Assembly (NCBI GenBank): GCA_038106145.1
Contig: JAYODD010000005.1
Span: 62,001-126,000, forward strand
Reading direction: 5' to 3'
Length of the DNA: 64,000 bases
Origin: JBFJKD01 sp038106145
GTDB taxonomy: Bacteria > Pseudomonadota > Gammaproteobacteria > Pseudomonadales > Porticoccaceae
This document shows, piece after piece, positions 19,029 through 27,214 of this stretch. The notes under the pieces were generated by a model, which ran no database searches, was not told where the DNA came from, and saw only the letters and a program-made list of their open reading frames with translations. A program made the translations under genes and the position numbers. How positions within the stretch are numbered: position 1 is the first letter of the stretch; the number at the start of each line of letters is the position of its first letter.

Positions 19029-19709
19029 GTGAACAGGCCGCTGATGGTGCGTCACCTTGGAGAGCAGCCCTACGGGCCGGTGTTTACCGCCATGCGCGAC
19101 TATACCGACGGCCGTCACGGGGACAGCGCCGATGAGCTCTGGCTCGTTGAGCACCCTCCGGTGTTTACCCAGGGGCAGGCTGGCAAGGCGGAACACATTC
19201 TTGCCCCTGGCACTATTCCGGTGGTCAAGGTTGATCGGGGGGGGCAGGTAACCTACCACGGCCCTGGCCAACTGGTCGCGTATGTGCTGATCGATCTCAA
19301 ACGCATGGGGATGCACGTGCGGCAGCTGGTGTCGGCCATCGAGCAAAGCATCGTCGAGCTGTTGCGCGGGTACCAGATACAGGCTGCGGCGCATGCGCGG
19401 GCGCCGGGGGTCTATGTGGCGGACGCCAAAATCGCCTCCCTCGGGTTGCGGGTACGCAAGGGTTGCAGCTATCACGGCCTGGCGCTCAACGTGGATATGG
19501 ATTTGACGCCGTTTGAACGCATTAATCCGTGTGGATACCAGGGGTTGCGTATGACACAGATCAGGGACCTGTTGCCAGCCCATAGCGCGGTGCCGATGGC
19601 TGCTGTGGAACAGGCGTTGTTAGCCAGACTGGCGGCCAATCTGGGTTTTCGCGCATGGCGCGAAGACGTCGATCCCCTTGCAGTACTGGTAGCGGGGGCG
19701 TCGCAGTGA
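19029..19709 (+). CDS. lipB: octanoyl-[acyl-carrier-protein]:protein octanoyltransferase
   Basis: LipB moves octanoyl groups from ACP to lipoyl domains. The 226-residue protein has the RGGQVTYHGPGQLVAYVLIDL motif, the catalytic lysine in DAKIASLGLRV, and the catalytic cysteine in INPCGYQGL. The start is the GTG at 19029; an in-frame ATG five codons later is an alternative. Its stop overlaps the lipA start (GTGA), so the two are coupled. Confidence 0.96.
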   Translation: MNRPLMVRHLGEQPYGPVFTAMRDYTDGRHGDSADELWLVEHPPVFTQGQAGKAEHILAPGTIPVVKVDRGGQVTYHGPGQLVAYVLIDLKRMGMHVRQLVSAIEQSIVELLRGYQIQAAAHARAPGVYVADAKIASLGLRVRKGCSYHGLALNVDMDLTPFERINPCGYQGLRMTQIRDLLPAHSAVPMAAVEQALLARLAANLGFRAWREDVDPLAVLVAGASQ

Positions 19710-20686
19710 AAGAAATAGACATCGTTCCGGCGCGGCGCACGCGACGACTGCGCCAGGGCGAAAAATTGCGCAGTGCCGATAAGGTGGAACGCATACCGGT
19801 TAAAGTCATTGCGACGGACACCATGCCGCGCAAACCCGACTGGTTGCGCATTCGGCTGCACGCATCCCCCGCGGTGGACCGCATCAAAAAAATTCTGCGT
19901 AAAAATACTCTCGCCACGGTGTGCGAAGAGGCGTCTTGCCCCAATCTCACGGAATGTTTCGGCGGCGGCACCGCCACTTTTATGATTATGGGAGATATTT
20001 GTACCCGCCGTTGTCCGTTTTGCGACGTGGGGCACGGTAAACCCAATCCCCTCAATCCGGACGAACCCGCACAGCTGGCTGCCGCGATCGCGGAAATGCA
20101 ATTGCGTTACGTGGTGATCACTTCGGTTGATCGGGATGATCTGCGCGACGGTGGCGCTCAACATTTCGCCGATTGTATTCGCGAATGTCGACAGCGCATA
20201 CCACAACTGGAAATTGAAATTCTGGTGCCGGATTTTCGCGGGCGTATGGAGCCGGCACTGACTATTTTAGGTGCGACAGCGCCGGATGTGTTTAACCACA
20301 ATCTGGAAACGGTGCCGCGCCTGTATCGTATGGCGCGCCCCGGCGCGAACTATCAGTGGTCCTTAAACCTGCTCAAGCAATACAAGGCGCGCAACCCTCA
20401 GGTGCTGAGCAAGTCCGGGCTGATGGTCGGGCTGGGGGAAACCAGGGATGAATTAATGCGCGTGCTCGACGACATGCGCGAACACGATATCGATATGCTC
20501 ACTGTGGGGCAGTATTTACAGCCATCAAAACACCATTTGCCGGTGGAACGTTTTGTGCATCCCGACGAATTTCAGGAATATGCTGACTACGCGACCAGCA
20601 TTGGTTTTAAACGCGTTGCCTCGGGGCCGCTGGTGCGCTCCTCCTACCATGCGGATCGACAGGCGCACGGGGAGGCCGTTGGTTAG
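19706..20686 (+). CDS. lipA: lipoyl synthase
   Basis: LipA inserts two sulfur atoms into octanoyl-lipoyl domains using radical S-adenosylmethionine chemistry. Both iron-sulfur clusters are visible: Cys73, Cys78 and Cys84 (auxiliary cluster) and Cys99, Cys103 and Cys106 in CTRRCPFC (radical SAM cluster). SSYHADRQ at the C terminus includes the serine that binds the auxiliary cluster. The GTG start at 19706 overlaps the lipB stop and has GGGGG 7 bases upstream, giving 326 residues. Last gene of the housekeeping run. Confidence 0.97.
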   Translation: MKEIDIVPARRTRRLRQGEKLRSADKVERIPVKVIATDTMPRKPDWLRIRLHASPAVDRIKKILRKNTLATVCEEASCPNLTECFGGGTATFMIMGDICTRRCPFCDVGHGKPNPLNPDEPAQLAAAIAEMQLRYVVITSVDRDDLRDGGAQHFADCIRECRQRIPQLEIEILVPDFRGRMEPALTILGATAPDVFNHNLETVPRLYRMARPGANYQWSLNLLKQYKARNPQVLSKSGLMVGLGETRDELMRVLDDMREHDIDMLTVGQYLQPSKHHLPVERFVHPDEFQEYADYATSIGFKRVASGPLVRSSYHADRQAHGEAVG

Positions 20687-20702
20687 TTTGACTTCAGGTC
20701 AA

Positions 20703-20714
20703 TAACCGCGGTTA
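20703..20714. repeat. 12-bp perfect palindrome downstream of lipA
   Basis: TAACCGCGGTTA, 17 bases after the lipA stop and without a T tract. It could be a protein binding site or chance. It is the first of two palindromes before the DUF1244 gene. Confidence 0.3.
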
Positions 20715-20756
20715 GTCGCAAACTGGAACAAACACAAAATCGCGATTTAACGCTGA

Positions 20757-20777
20757 TGTACAGGACCGATCTGTACA
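20757..20777. promoter_or_regulatory. operator-like inverted repeat before DUF1244 gene
   Basis: TGTACAG, a 7-base spacer, then CTGTACA: a perfect 7-7-7 dyad ending 19 bases before the ATG at 20797. Position and symmetry suit a repressor site overlapping the transcription or translation start. It is not a LexA box, because the half-sites point the opposite way. The regulator is unknown. Confidence 0.4.
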
Positions 20778-20793
20778 CGCTCAGGGGAGAGGA

Positions 20794-20835
20794 ACTATGA
20801 GTGCCGTGGATATAACTATGAGTGCCGTGGATATA
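20794..20835 (+). repeat. exact 21-bp tandem duplication spanning the start codon
   Basis: The unit ACTATGAGTGCCGTGGATATA occurs twice head to tail, so the DUF1244 gene carries two in-frame ATG codons 21 bases apart. Only the first copy is preceded by the AGGGGAGAGGA ribosome site. Confidence 0.9.
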
Positions 20836-21111
20836 GAAGCCGCCGTGTTTCGCCGGTTGCTACAGCACCTGGACGCCCATAAAGAGGTGCAGAATATCGA
20901 GTTAATGAATCTGGCCGATTTCTGTCGCAATTGTCTGGCGAAGTGGTATGTCGCCGCCGCTCAGGAAAGGGGCGAGGATATCGACTACGAATCCGCGCGG
21001 GAAATTATTTACGGCATGCCGTACGCGCAATGGAAGGAAAAGTTTCAGCGCGAAGCCAGCCCCGAACAGCTGGCAGCCTTTAATGCCAGAGCAGCACAGA
21101 AAAAGCGCTAG
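20797..21111 (+). CDS. DUF1244 family protein
   Basis: A 104-residue protein with the DUF1244 signature LADFCRNCLAKWYVAAA and AREIIYGMPYAQWKEKFQ. It is a small helical cytosolic protein of unknown role. Strong ribosome site AGGGGAGAGGA lies before the ATG at 20797. The first seven codons (MSAVDIT) are an in-frame duplication of the next seven, so the ancestral start was probably equivalent to 20818. Confidence 0.92.
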   Translation: MSAVDITMSAVDIEAAVFRRLLQHLDAHKEVQNIELMNLADFCRNCLAKWYVAAAQERGEDIDYESAREIIYGMPYAQWKEKFQREASPEQLAAFNARAAQKKR

Positions 21112-21186
21112 GCAGTCTCGATAAAGTCGCGCCTGGCAGTGGCGCTGGCGGGCGAGGGTGGCGTCACGTCTTGATTGGAGAAGCTA

Positions 21187-23649
21187 ATGGTTGCTGGAAA
21201 AGTTACTGCTGGGGTGGATGGAAAAGCAGGTGCGCCGCCTGCCCTCACCGTGGCTGAGTTGCCCGCCTGCTGCGATCCACAGCAATTCACGTTTGCCACG
21301 ACGGAAGAGCTTGAGTCGCTGCGGGAAATCGTCGGTCAGGATCGCGCCCTCGACGCGATCCGCTTTGGTATCGATATGCGCCACCACGGCTACAATTTGT
21401 ACGCCCTCGGTCCACCCGGTGTCGGCAAATTTACCGCCATCAAACATTTCTTAAACGCCAAAGCCAAACAGGGCACAGCGCCGCCGGATCGGTGTTACAT
21501 CAACAATTTTCAGGACCCGTATCGACCGCATTTGCTGACCTTGCCCGCCGGTCGGGGTGCCGGGTTGCGCAACGATATGCGCAAGCTGATCGAGGATCTG
21601 CAAACCGCCATTCCCGCCGCATTTGAGAGTGATGGTTACAAGGCGCGGGCCCAGCAATTGCAGAGCCAGTTACAGGAAAAGGAGGAAAATGCCTTTCGCG
21701 AGTTGCATGAAGCCGCCAAAAAACAAAGTATTAAGATGTATCAGACCCCTACGGAATTTACCTTTATTCCCCTGGTAAACGGCGAGGAAGTCACCCCCGA
21801 GACCTTTGAAAAACTGGCGAAGACTGAACAGGAGCGTCTGGAGAAGGTTGTCGCAGGACTGCGCGAGCAATTGCGTGAAATCATGCAAAAGAAAATTCCG
21901 TTGTGGCGCAAACACACGCGGGAACAATTTCGCGAACTCAATCACCGCATTACCCGAGAAGCCGTCGCCTTGCCGATCGACAGTCTGCGGGAAAAGCATG
22001 CCGATCTACCCGCTGTCAACACCTATCTGGCGGAGGTGGAGCAGGACGTGATTGCCAACCCGCGGGACTTTGCGCCGCAGGAGGCGCCTGCCGTGCCGGC
22101 CCCGCAGGCTATGCAGAACGGGCTCAGTCGTTACCAGGTGAATCTGTTGATTGATCAGACGGGGGTATCCGGCATGCCCGTGGTGTTTGAGGAACACCCC
22201 AGCTATCCGAATCTGTTGGGCCGAGTGGAAAACAAGGCTTTTATGGGTGCGCTCACTACCGACTTCACCCTGATCAAACCCGGCGCTCTGCACCGCGCCA
22301 ACGGCGGCTATCTGATTCTCGAAGCGCGCAAATTGTTGATGCAACCCTATGCCTGGGAGGGCTTGAAACAGGCGCTTTACTCCCGCGAGCTACGCATTGA
22401 GTCCATGGAACAGGTGCTGAGTATCGCCAGCACCGCATCGCTGGAGCCCGAATCGATTCCCCTCGATGTCAAGGTGGTGTTGTACGGTGATCGGGCGCTG
22501 TATTACATGCTCTACGCCTACGACCCCGACTTTGCCGAGCTGTTTAAAGTGCCCGCGGATTTTGAATCGGGCATCGATCGCAGTCCGGAAAACGACCTGT
22601 TGTACGCACGCATGATTGCAACCATAGCGCGGGAGCGAAAATTATTGCCGTTTGACCGGGTGGCGGTAGCGGCGATTATTCAACAAAGTATGCGTATTGA
22701 AGCGGACACCCGCAAATTGTCGACGCATATGAGCAGTATCGCCGATCTGATTGTGGAGGCCGATCACTGGGCGCGCCAGCGTGGTAGTGACCTGGTGAGT
22801 GGGGACGATATTCACAAAGTGATTGCTACCCAGGTGGAGCGGGTAGATCGGGTGCGCGATCAACTGCAGGAAAATATTTTGCGCGATACGATTATGATCG
22901 CCACCGCGGGCGAGGTGGTGGGACAGGTGAACGGCCTGTCGGTGCTGCAAATGGGCAATTTCAGTTTCGGTCAGCCCTCGCGTATCACGGCGAATACCCG
23001 GCTCGGCAATGGCAGGGTAATCGATATTGCGCGGGAAACCGATATGGGCGGCCCGACCCACAGCAAGGGCGTGTTTATTCTCAGCAGTTTTATCGGTGCG
23101 CGCTATGGTCAGCAGGCCCCACTGTCTTTTAACGCCAGCCTGGCATTTGAACAAAACTACGGTGGCGTCGACGGGGACAGCGCGTCGTTAGCTGAGTTGT
23201 GCGCCCTGCTGTCGTCGTTGAGCGGGGCGCCCATCAAGCAGTGTTTTGCATTGACCGGCTCGATTAATCAGCACGGTCAGGTGCAGGTGATCGGCGGCGT
23301 CAACGAAAAAATTGAGGGGTTCTTCGACGTTTGTCAGGCGCGGGGGTTGAGCGGTGAGCAGGGCGTGTTGATTCCCCGCAACAACGTACAGAATCTGCTG
23401 TTGCGCCACGACGTGATCGCCGCGATGGACGCGGGTAAGTTTCATGTATACCCCGTGGACAACGTCGACCAGGCGATCGCGCTGTTGACGGGGCTCGCTG
23501 CCGGCGAACCGAATAGTGCTGGCGAGTATCCAGTGGATAGCGTCAATGGTCGCGTGCAGCGCCGCTTGCAGGAATTCGCCAACCGGCGTAGCGCCTTTGC
23601 AAAAACCGGCGGGGCCGAGAATGGCGACGTGGACGTCGCTAAAACGTAA
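21187..23649 (+). CDS. Lon-family ATP-dependent protease (YcbZ/LonB-like)
   Basis: An 820-residue protein with an N-terminal AAA segment holding a Walker A (GPPGVGK, residues 75-81), a long charged coiled-coil insert (about 130-280), and a C-terminal Lon protease domain. The Ser-Lys dyad is Ser665 (VDGDSAS) and Lys708 (GGVNEKIEG), 43 residues apart as in E. coli Lon. It resembles YcbZ-type Lon homologues rather than LonA, since no LON N-terminal domain is present. The ATG at 21187 is preferred over a TTG at 21175 because GGAG lies 7 bases upstream. Substrates unknown. Confidence 0.94.
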   Translation: MVAGKVTAGVDGKAGAPPALTVAELPACCDPQQFTFATTEELESLREIVGQDRALDAIRFGIDMRHHGYNLYALGPPGVGKFTAIKHFLNAKAKQGTAPPDRCYINNFQDPYRPHLLTLPAGRGAGLRNDMRKLIEDLQTAIPAAFESDGYKARAQQLQSQLQEKEENAFRELHEAAKKQSIKMYQTPTEFTFIPLVNGEEVTPETFEKLAKTEQERLEKVVAGLREQLREIMQKKIPLWRKHTREQFRELNHRITREAVALPIDSLREKHADLPAVNTYLAEVEQDVIANPRDFAPQEAPAVPAPQAMQNGLSRYQVNLLIDQTGVSGMPVVFEEHPSYPNLLGRVENKAFMGALTTDFTLIKPGALHRANGGYLILEARKLLMQPYAWEGLKQALYSRELRIESMEQVLSIASTASLEPESIPLDVKVVLYGDRALYYMLYAYDPDFAELFKVPADFESGIDRSPENDLLYARMIATIARERKLLPFDRVAVAAIIQQSMRIEADTRKLSTHMSSIADLIVEADHWARQRGSDLVSGDDIHKVIATQVERVDRVRDQLQENILRDTIMIATAGEVVGQVNGLSVLQMGNFSFGQPSRITANTRLGNGRVIDIARETDMGGPTHSKGVFILSSFIGARYGQQAPLSFNASLAFEQNYGGVDGDSASLAELCALLSSLSGAPIKQCFALTGSINQHGQVQVIGGVNEKIEGFFDVCQARGLSGEQGVLIPRNNVQNLLLRHDVIAAMDAGKFHVYPVDNVDQAIALLTGLAAGEPNSAGEYPVDSVNGRVQRRLQEFANRRSAFAKTGGAENGDVDVAKT

Positions 23650-23741
23650 CGTACCCGACTGGTGCCCGGCTCCGGTTGGGTGTCAAAAATTTGTCGCGCG
23701 TAGAAGGTCGCTTACAGTTCGTTGTGACAATCGCAAAAAAA

Positions 23742-23757
23742 CGTGAACCATGTCACA
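23742..23757 (+). promoter_or_regulatory. CRP/Vfr-like site upstream of PilH-like gene
   Basis: CGTGA-ACCATG-TCACA matches the CRP dyad TGTGA-N6-TCACA at nine of ten half-site bases. It lies about 190 bases before the ATG at 23943 in an AT-rich region with TATAAA-like hexamers (around 23780-23800). CRP control is inference. Confidence 0.35.
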
Positions 23758-23942
23758 GAATAGAAAGTAGTTGTTCTTGGTTATAAAGGCTATAAAAACA
23801 ATAAAATCAATTGGTTAATTAATTTGTCTCGAAGGATGAGACTTTATCCCATACATACTTTTCCCGCTTCTCCCTAAAGTATTTCCATGGCGCGACGATA
23901 GTGAGGTTAGTGGTAAGCAAGTTTTAACATTGGAGAAGTGAT

Positions 23943-24308
23943 ATGACCATTAGCAAAATATTACTGGTTGATGATTCCCCGGCCGATCTACTCTATCTGC
24001 GGGGTGCAGTCGAAGGTCTCAACGCCAAAATCGTTACCGCGACCTCGGGCGCCAACGCGATTGATGTTGCTCGGGCGGAGCAACCGGATATCATCTTTAT
24101 GGACATTATTATGGAGGATCTGGACGGGTACAGCGCCTGCCGCGAACTCAAAAGAGATCCCGCCACCAAGAATATTCCGGTTATCTTCGTTAGCACCAAG
24201 AACCAGCGTGCCGATCGCATGTGGGCCGAGCGTCAGGGCGGCAGCGGCTATATCGCCAAGCCTTACACGGCGGACCATATTAAAGACGAAATCAAACGCT
24301 TTGCCTGA
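23943..24308 (+). CDS. single-domain response regulator, PilH/CheY-like
   Basis: A 121-residue receiver domain with the acidic pair Asp10-Asp11, phospho-acceptor Asp54 (IIFMDIIMEDLDG), Ser/Thr switch region (FVSTKNQ) and Lys106 (YIAKPY). The pattern of conserved residues (ELKRDPATKNIPVIFVSTKNQRADRMWAERQG) resembles PilH of twitching-motility systems. No pil genes are in the window, so its kinase is elsewhere. A strong terminator follows 28 bases after the stop. Confidence 0.93.
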   Translation: MTISKILLVDDSPADLLYLRGAVEGLNAKIVTATSGANAIDVARAEQPDIIFMDIIMEDLDGYSACRELKRDPATKNIPVIFVSTKNQRADRMWAERQGGSGYIAKPYTADHIKDEIKRFA

Positions 24309-24336
24309 TCTATCGTAGTTATACTCCTCCATACTC

Positions 24337-24361
24337 GGCGGCCTTTTGGCCGCCTTTTTTT
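24337..24361 (+). terminator. rho-independent terminator
   Basis: A perfect 7-bp GC stem (GGCGGCC / GGCCGCC) with a TTTT loop, followed by seven T. It ends the PilH-like gene's transcript. Confidence 0.93.
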
Positions 24362-24655
24362 GTCCTGGGTAATTTGTTGGCTTTTGTCTGTTGAGTGATG
24401 GGAGTGCAATGCGGTGTTAAGTGCACGGTCGTACGCAGGAAGAATTTTTGTCCCGGTGGCGAAGTTCCTGCTTCCCGTTGCAAAACGCTGTTTAAGCAGC
24501 GCTCGTTCATTAAAATATTTCACTGCCGGTATATATTTTATTTTCTGATAGAGCGGTGCGCAATGTGCAATCCGATTTTGAATAGGGACAAATTTACCGA
24601 AAAATACGAGTTTGCCTGTGGTGTGCCGCCCGTGCGCCCAATGGCCGGCGCTCCA
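24362..24655. other. intergenic stretch without recognised gene
   Basis: About 294 bases between the terminator and the 3' end of the minus-strand HD-GYP-like gene. The plus-strand open frame starting at 24395 has no recognisable fold, runs into the next gene antisense and looks non-coding. I see no RNA or repeat. Confidence 0.4.
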
Positions 24656-25810
24656 TCAATCTTCTTCAGGACGGATAGTGACCGCAATTTTCTCAGCAAT
24701 TTCTCCATTGCGCCAAAAGTTAATCAGCCGTTCGATCAGGGAGGGAGTCAATAGTTGTCCGTTGCATACCAACAGGGTTCCGCGGCGCACATACACGTCC
24801 TGCGCCACCGCCATGGCGGGCGTTAGCATCTGCACCGGCAAGTTTTTCACCACGCCCTGGGATTGCGGATTACTCAGGTTTGAAAATACTTTAAGAATCC
24901 GTGCGTCGTAATGGGGCGCGTGTTTGTCGAGCTGGTCCAGAGCCTGCCCGTGGTCCATACCTGAACTTAAATAATTCTGGTAATCGAGGATCGGCTTTAA
25001 GATCCGCGCGCCGAGGGGAATGTCGAGACCCTTGACCTCATCTTCCGGAAAGCCGGTGCCATCGAAATGTTTGTGCTGGTAGCGCACCGCTTTGGCGATG
25101 GCCTCCATGCGGGGTATTTTCCCTATCAATTCCGCCGCGAGCTCCGGGTGACGTCTAAATTGTGCACTCTCCTCTGCGGTCAAAGTTTGCAGGGAAGTGG
25201 CCTTTTTGACAATTTCTTCGGGTAGCGCGACGTAGCCGAGCATGCTGAGCATGGCAATACTCTCCATCTCCCACACATTGGCCAGGCCGAGTGCATTGGC
25301 ACACTCTTTGATCTGGTTTTTTAGCTGAGTGGTTCTCCCGAATAGTTGCGGGTTGATGAGCGACAGGACCTCGGTCAGGGTTTCGATGCTGCCCTTGAGC
25401 GTATTTTCCAGCAAATCTTTTTCGGCATTAATCAGGTGGAACTGTTTGAGAGCCACATTCAAGGTATGTTCGAGATTTTCCGGAGAACAGGGCTTGTTCA
25501 AAAAGCGAAAAATATCCCCTTTGTTTACCGCATCGATGGCGGTTTGCTGATCAGCGTTGCCGGTGAGCATAACGCGCACGGTACTGGGTGCCAGTTTTTT
25601 GGCAAATGACAGCAACTGCACGCCGTTTATCTCCGGCATGTGCATATCGGTGACCAAGACCGAGAACGGGCCCTGATTTCTAATCACTTCAATTGCTTCC
25701 TGGGCGCCCAGGGCTGTACTGATCGCAAACTTGCGGCGCAGCGTGCGCCGGTAAGCATCCAGAACGTTGGGCTCGTCGTCCACCAGTAAAATCTTGTCTT
25801 TCGTGTTCAC
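24656..25810 (-). CDS. response regulator with degenerate HD-GYP domain
   Basis: A 384-residue protein with an N-terminal receiver (Asp11-Asp12, Asp55, Lys106), a linker helix and an HD-GYP-like domain (about 140-330). The HD signature that should read HDxGK is S189-M-L-G-Y193, and HHExxDGxGYP is QHKHFDGTGFP (245-254), so most metal ligands are lost. It should not hydrolyse cyclic di-GMP and may act as a binding or scaffolding output. Its ATG overlaps the stop of the upstream REC-HDOD gene (ATGA). It is the last of three signalling genes on this strand. Confidence 0.9.
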   Translation of the reverse strand: MNTKDKILLVDDEPNVLDAYRRTLRRKFAISTALGAQEAIEVIRNQGPFSVLVTDMHMPEINGVQLLSFAKKLAPSTVRVMLTGNADQQTAIDAVNKGDIFRFLNKPCSPENLEHTLNVALKQFHLINAEKDLLENTLKGSIETLTEVLSLINPQLFGRTTQLKNQIKECANALGLANVWEMESIAMLSMLGYVALPEEIVKKATSLQTLTAEESAQFRRHPELAAELIGKIPRMEAIAKAVRYQHKHFDGTGFPEDEVKGLDIPLGARILKPILDYQNYLSSGMDHGQALDQLDKHAPHYDARILKVFSNLSNPQSQGVVKNLPVQMLTPAMAVAQDVYVRRGTLLVCNGQLLTPSLIERLINFWRNGEIAEKIAVTIRPEED

Positions 25811-27108
25811 CCCGTTAATTCCTCCAGAAAGGCCCGACCAATCTGATTCCAGTCCGATAAATGACCCTCGAGATCTAGCTCCTGGAGATAGATGCGACTC
25901 AGATAGGGATTTTCCGTCGGATCGACGTCGGGTTGTTGCAAGTGATGGTAGAGCGCGTTGGCGATATGAACCGCAGCAAGCGGCGAAAATTCCCGAGTGG
26001 GGCTGCGCTCAGGTTGGTGGTGATACGCCAGTGCTTCGATAATTGGATTGGGCAGCGACCACAGTCCCGCCAGATAGCAGCCAATTTCTGCGTGACTGGC
26101 GCCGAAAATCTGGGTCTCACACTCCCAGTTTTGGAGCTTTTCGGTATTATGCAGGGTTATTACTCTCTGGTATTCGTCAGGGAAACTGTTGGCCAGCACC
26201 AGTCGGCCGATATCGTGCAGCATACCCGCCAGCAGGGAGAGGTCGCATTGTTTCTTCGGCATTTTCTCAAACTTGGCGATGCGACTGGCTAGATTGCCCA
26301 CGTGCTGGCTGTGGGTGGTTAACTGCTGTAAATCCAGGCCACCACTGGTGCGCGATTCGTAGCTGCTGAACAGGTGTACCGATACCACCAGACTTTTGAT
26401 GGTGTCGATGCCGAGCATCATCACTGCTTCGTGTAATTCGGTGATGTGCCGACGCACGCCAAAAAACGCCGAGTTCACCAACTGCAATATCTTGGCGGTC
26501 ATCGCGATATCGCCAGAGATAATTTCCGCGATAGAGGCCATGGAACCGTGTTCACTGGATGCCTCTTTAAGCACCTGATGATACAGGGTGGGCAGGCTGG
26601 GCAATGAACTTAACCCCGCGACCGTTTTTTGCAGGGCTTTATCCGACAGTAACGAACGCAAGCTAAGCGCCAGTTCCAGGGTTTCTATCAGGCTGGTAGC
26701 TTCGATGGGCTTAAGTAGAAACTGGTGAGCGACCTGGGCACACTCCAGCTCGGTTTCCGTTTCTGCGTAGCCCGACAACGCCATACGAATGGTGCGCGGG
26801 TAGTCCTGCTTGACGCGGGTTAACAGTTCGCCCCCTCCCATGCCGGGCATACGCATATCGCTGACGATGATGTCCACATCGTGAGTTTTCAGGAATTCCA
26901 ATGCCTCTTCGCCACCATTGGCAAAATTCAGATTCCAGGCACTGCGTTTGCCGCGCAACATACGACGGTAGCCGCTCAGCACATTGGGTTCGTCATCCAC
27001 AAAGATGATGGTGATAACGTCCGTTTTATTTGCGGAGTTAGCGGGTTCGGTGAAGGTTTCCTGTGCGGTACACCGATCTGGCGAAGGAAATATTTTCTGT
27101 TCAGACAT
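25807..27108 (-). CDS. response regulator with HDOD output domain
   Basis: A 433-residue protein: a disordered N-terminal 30 residues, a receiver domain (Asp38-Asp39, phospho-site Asp84 in IIVSDMRMPG, Lys in LLKPIE), then an HDOD domain (about 155-350) with LPSLPTLYHQVL, AKILQLVNSAFFG and LLAGMLHDIGRLVL. HDOD proteins are non-catalytic relatives of HD hydrolases that act in signalling. It is coupled by a 4-base overlap with the downstream HD-GYP-like regulator and lies 106 bases after the histidine kinase gene, its likely partner. Confidence 0.93.
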   Translation of the reverse strand: MSEQKIFPSPDRCTAQETFTEPANSANKTDVITIIFVDDEPNVLSGYRRMLRGKRSAWNLNFANGGEEALEFLKTHDVDIIVSDMRMPGMGGGELLTRVKQDYPRTIRMALSGYAETETELECAQVAHQFLLKPIEATSLIETLELALSLRSLLSDKALQKTVAGLSSLPSLPTLYHQVLKEASSEHGSMASIAEIISGDIAMTAKILQLVNSAFFGVRRHITELHEAVMMLGIDTIKSLVVSVHLFSSYESRTSGGLDLQQLTTHSQHVGNLASRIAKFEKMPKKQCDLSLLAGMLHDIGRLVLANSFPDEYQRVITLHNTEKLQNWECETQIFGASHAEIGCYLAGLWSLPNPIIEALAYHHQPERSPTREFSPLAAVHIANALYHHLQQPDVDPTENPYLSRIYLQELDLEGHLSDWNQIGRAFLEELTG

Positions 27109-27214
27109 GGATAATTAGCCCCGATTGTAAAGAGAGTACAGTGCCGTTGTCCGCGGGCTTAAGGACTGCATTGCGAGGGTTGAGTCACCGACCGGGAAAA
27201 AGGGGTATGTCCGG

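Noticed and set aside
24395..24754. 119-codon plus-strand open frame after the PilH terminator
   Set aside because: No recognisable fold, unusual amino-acid mix, and its 3' third is antisense to the HD-GYP-like gene.
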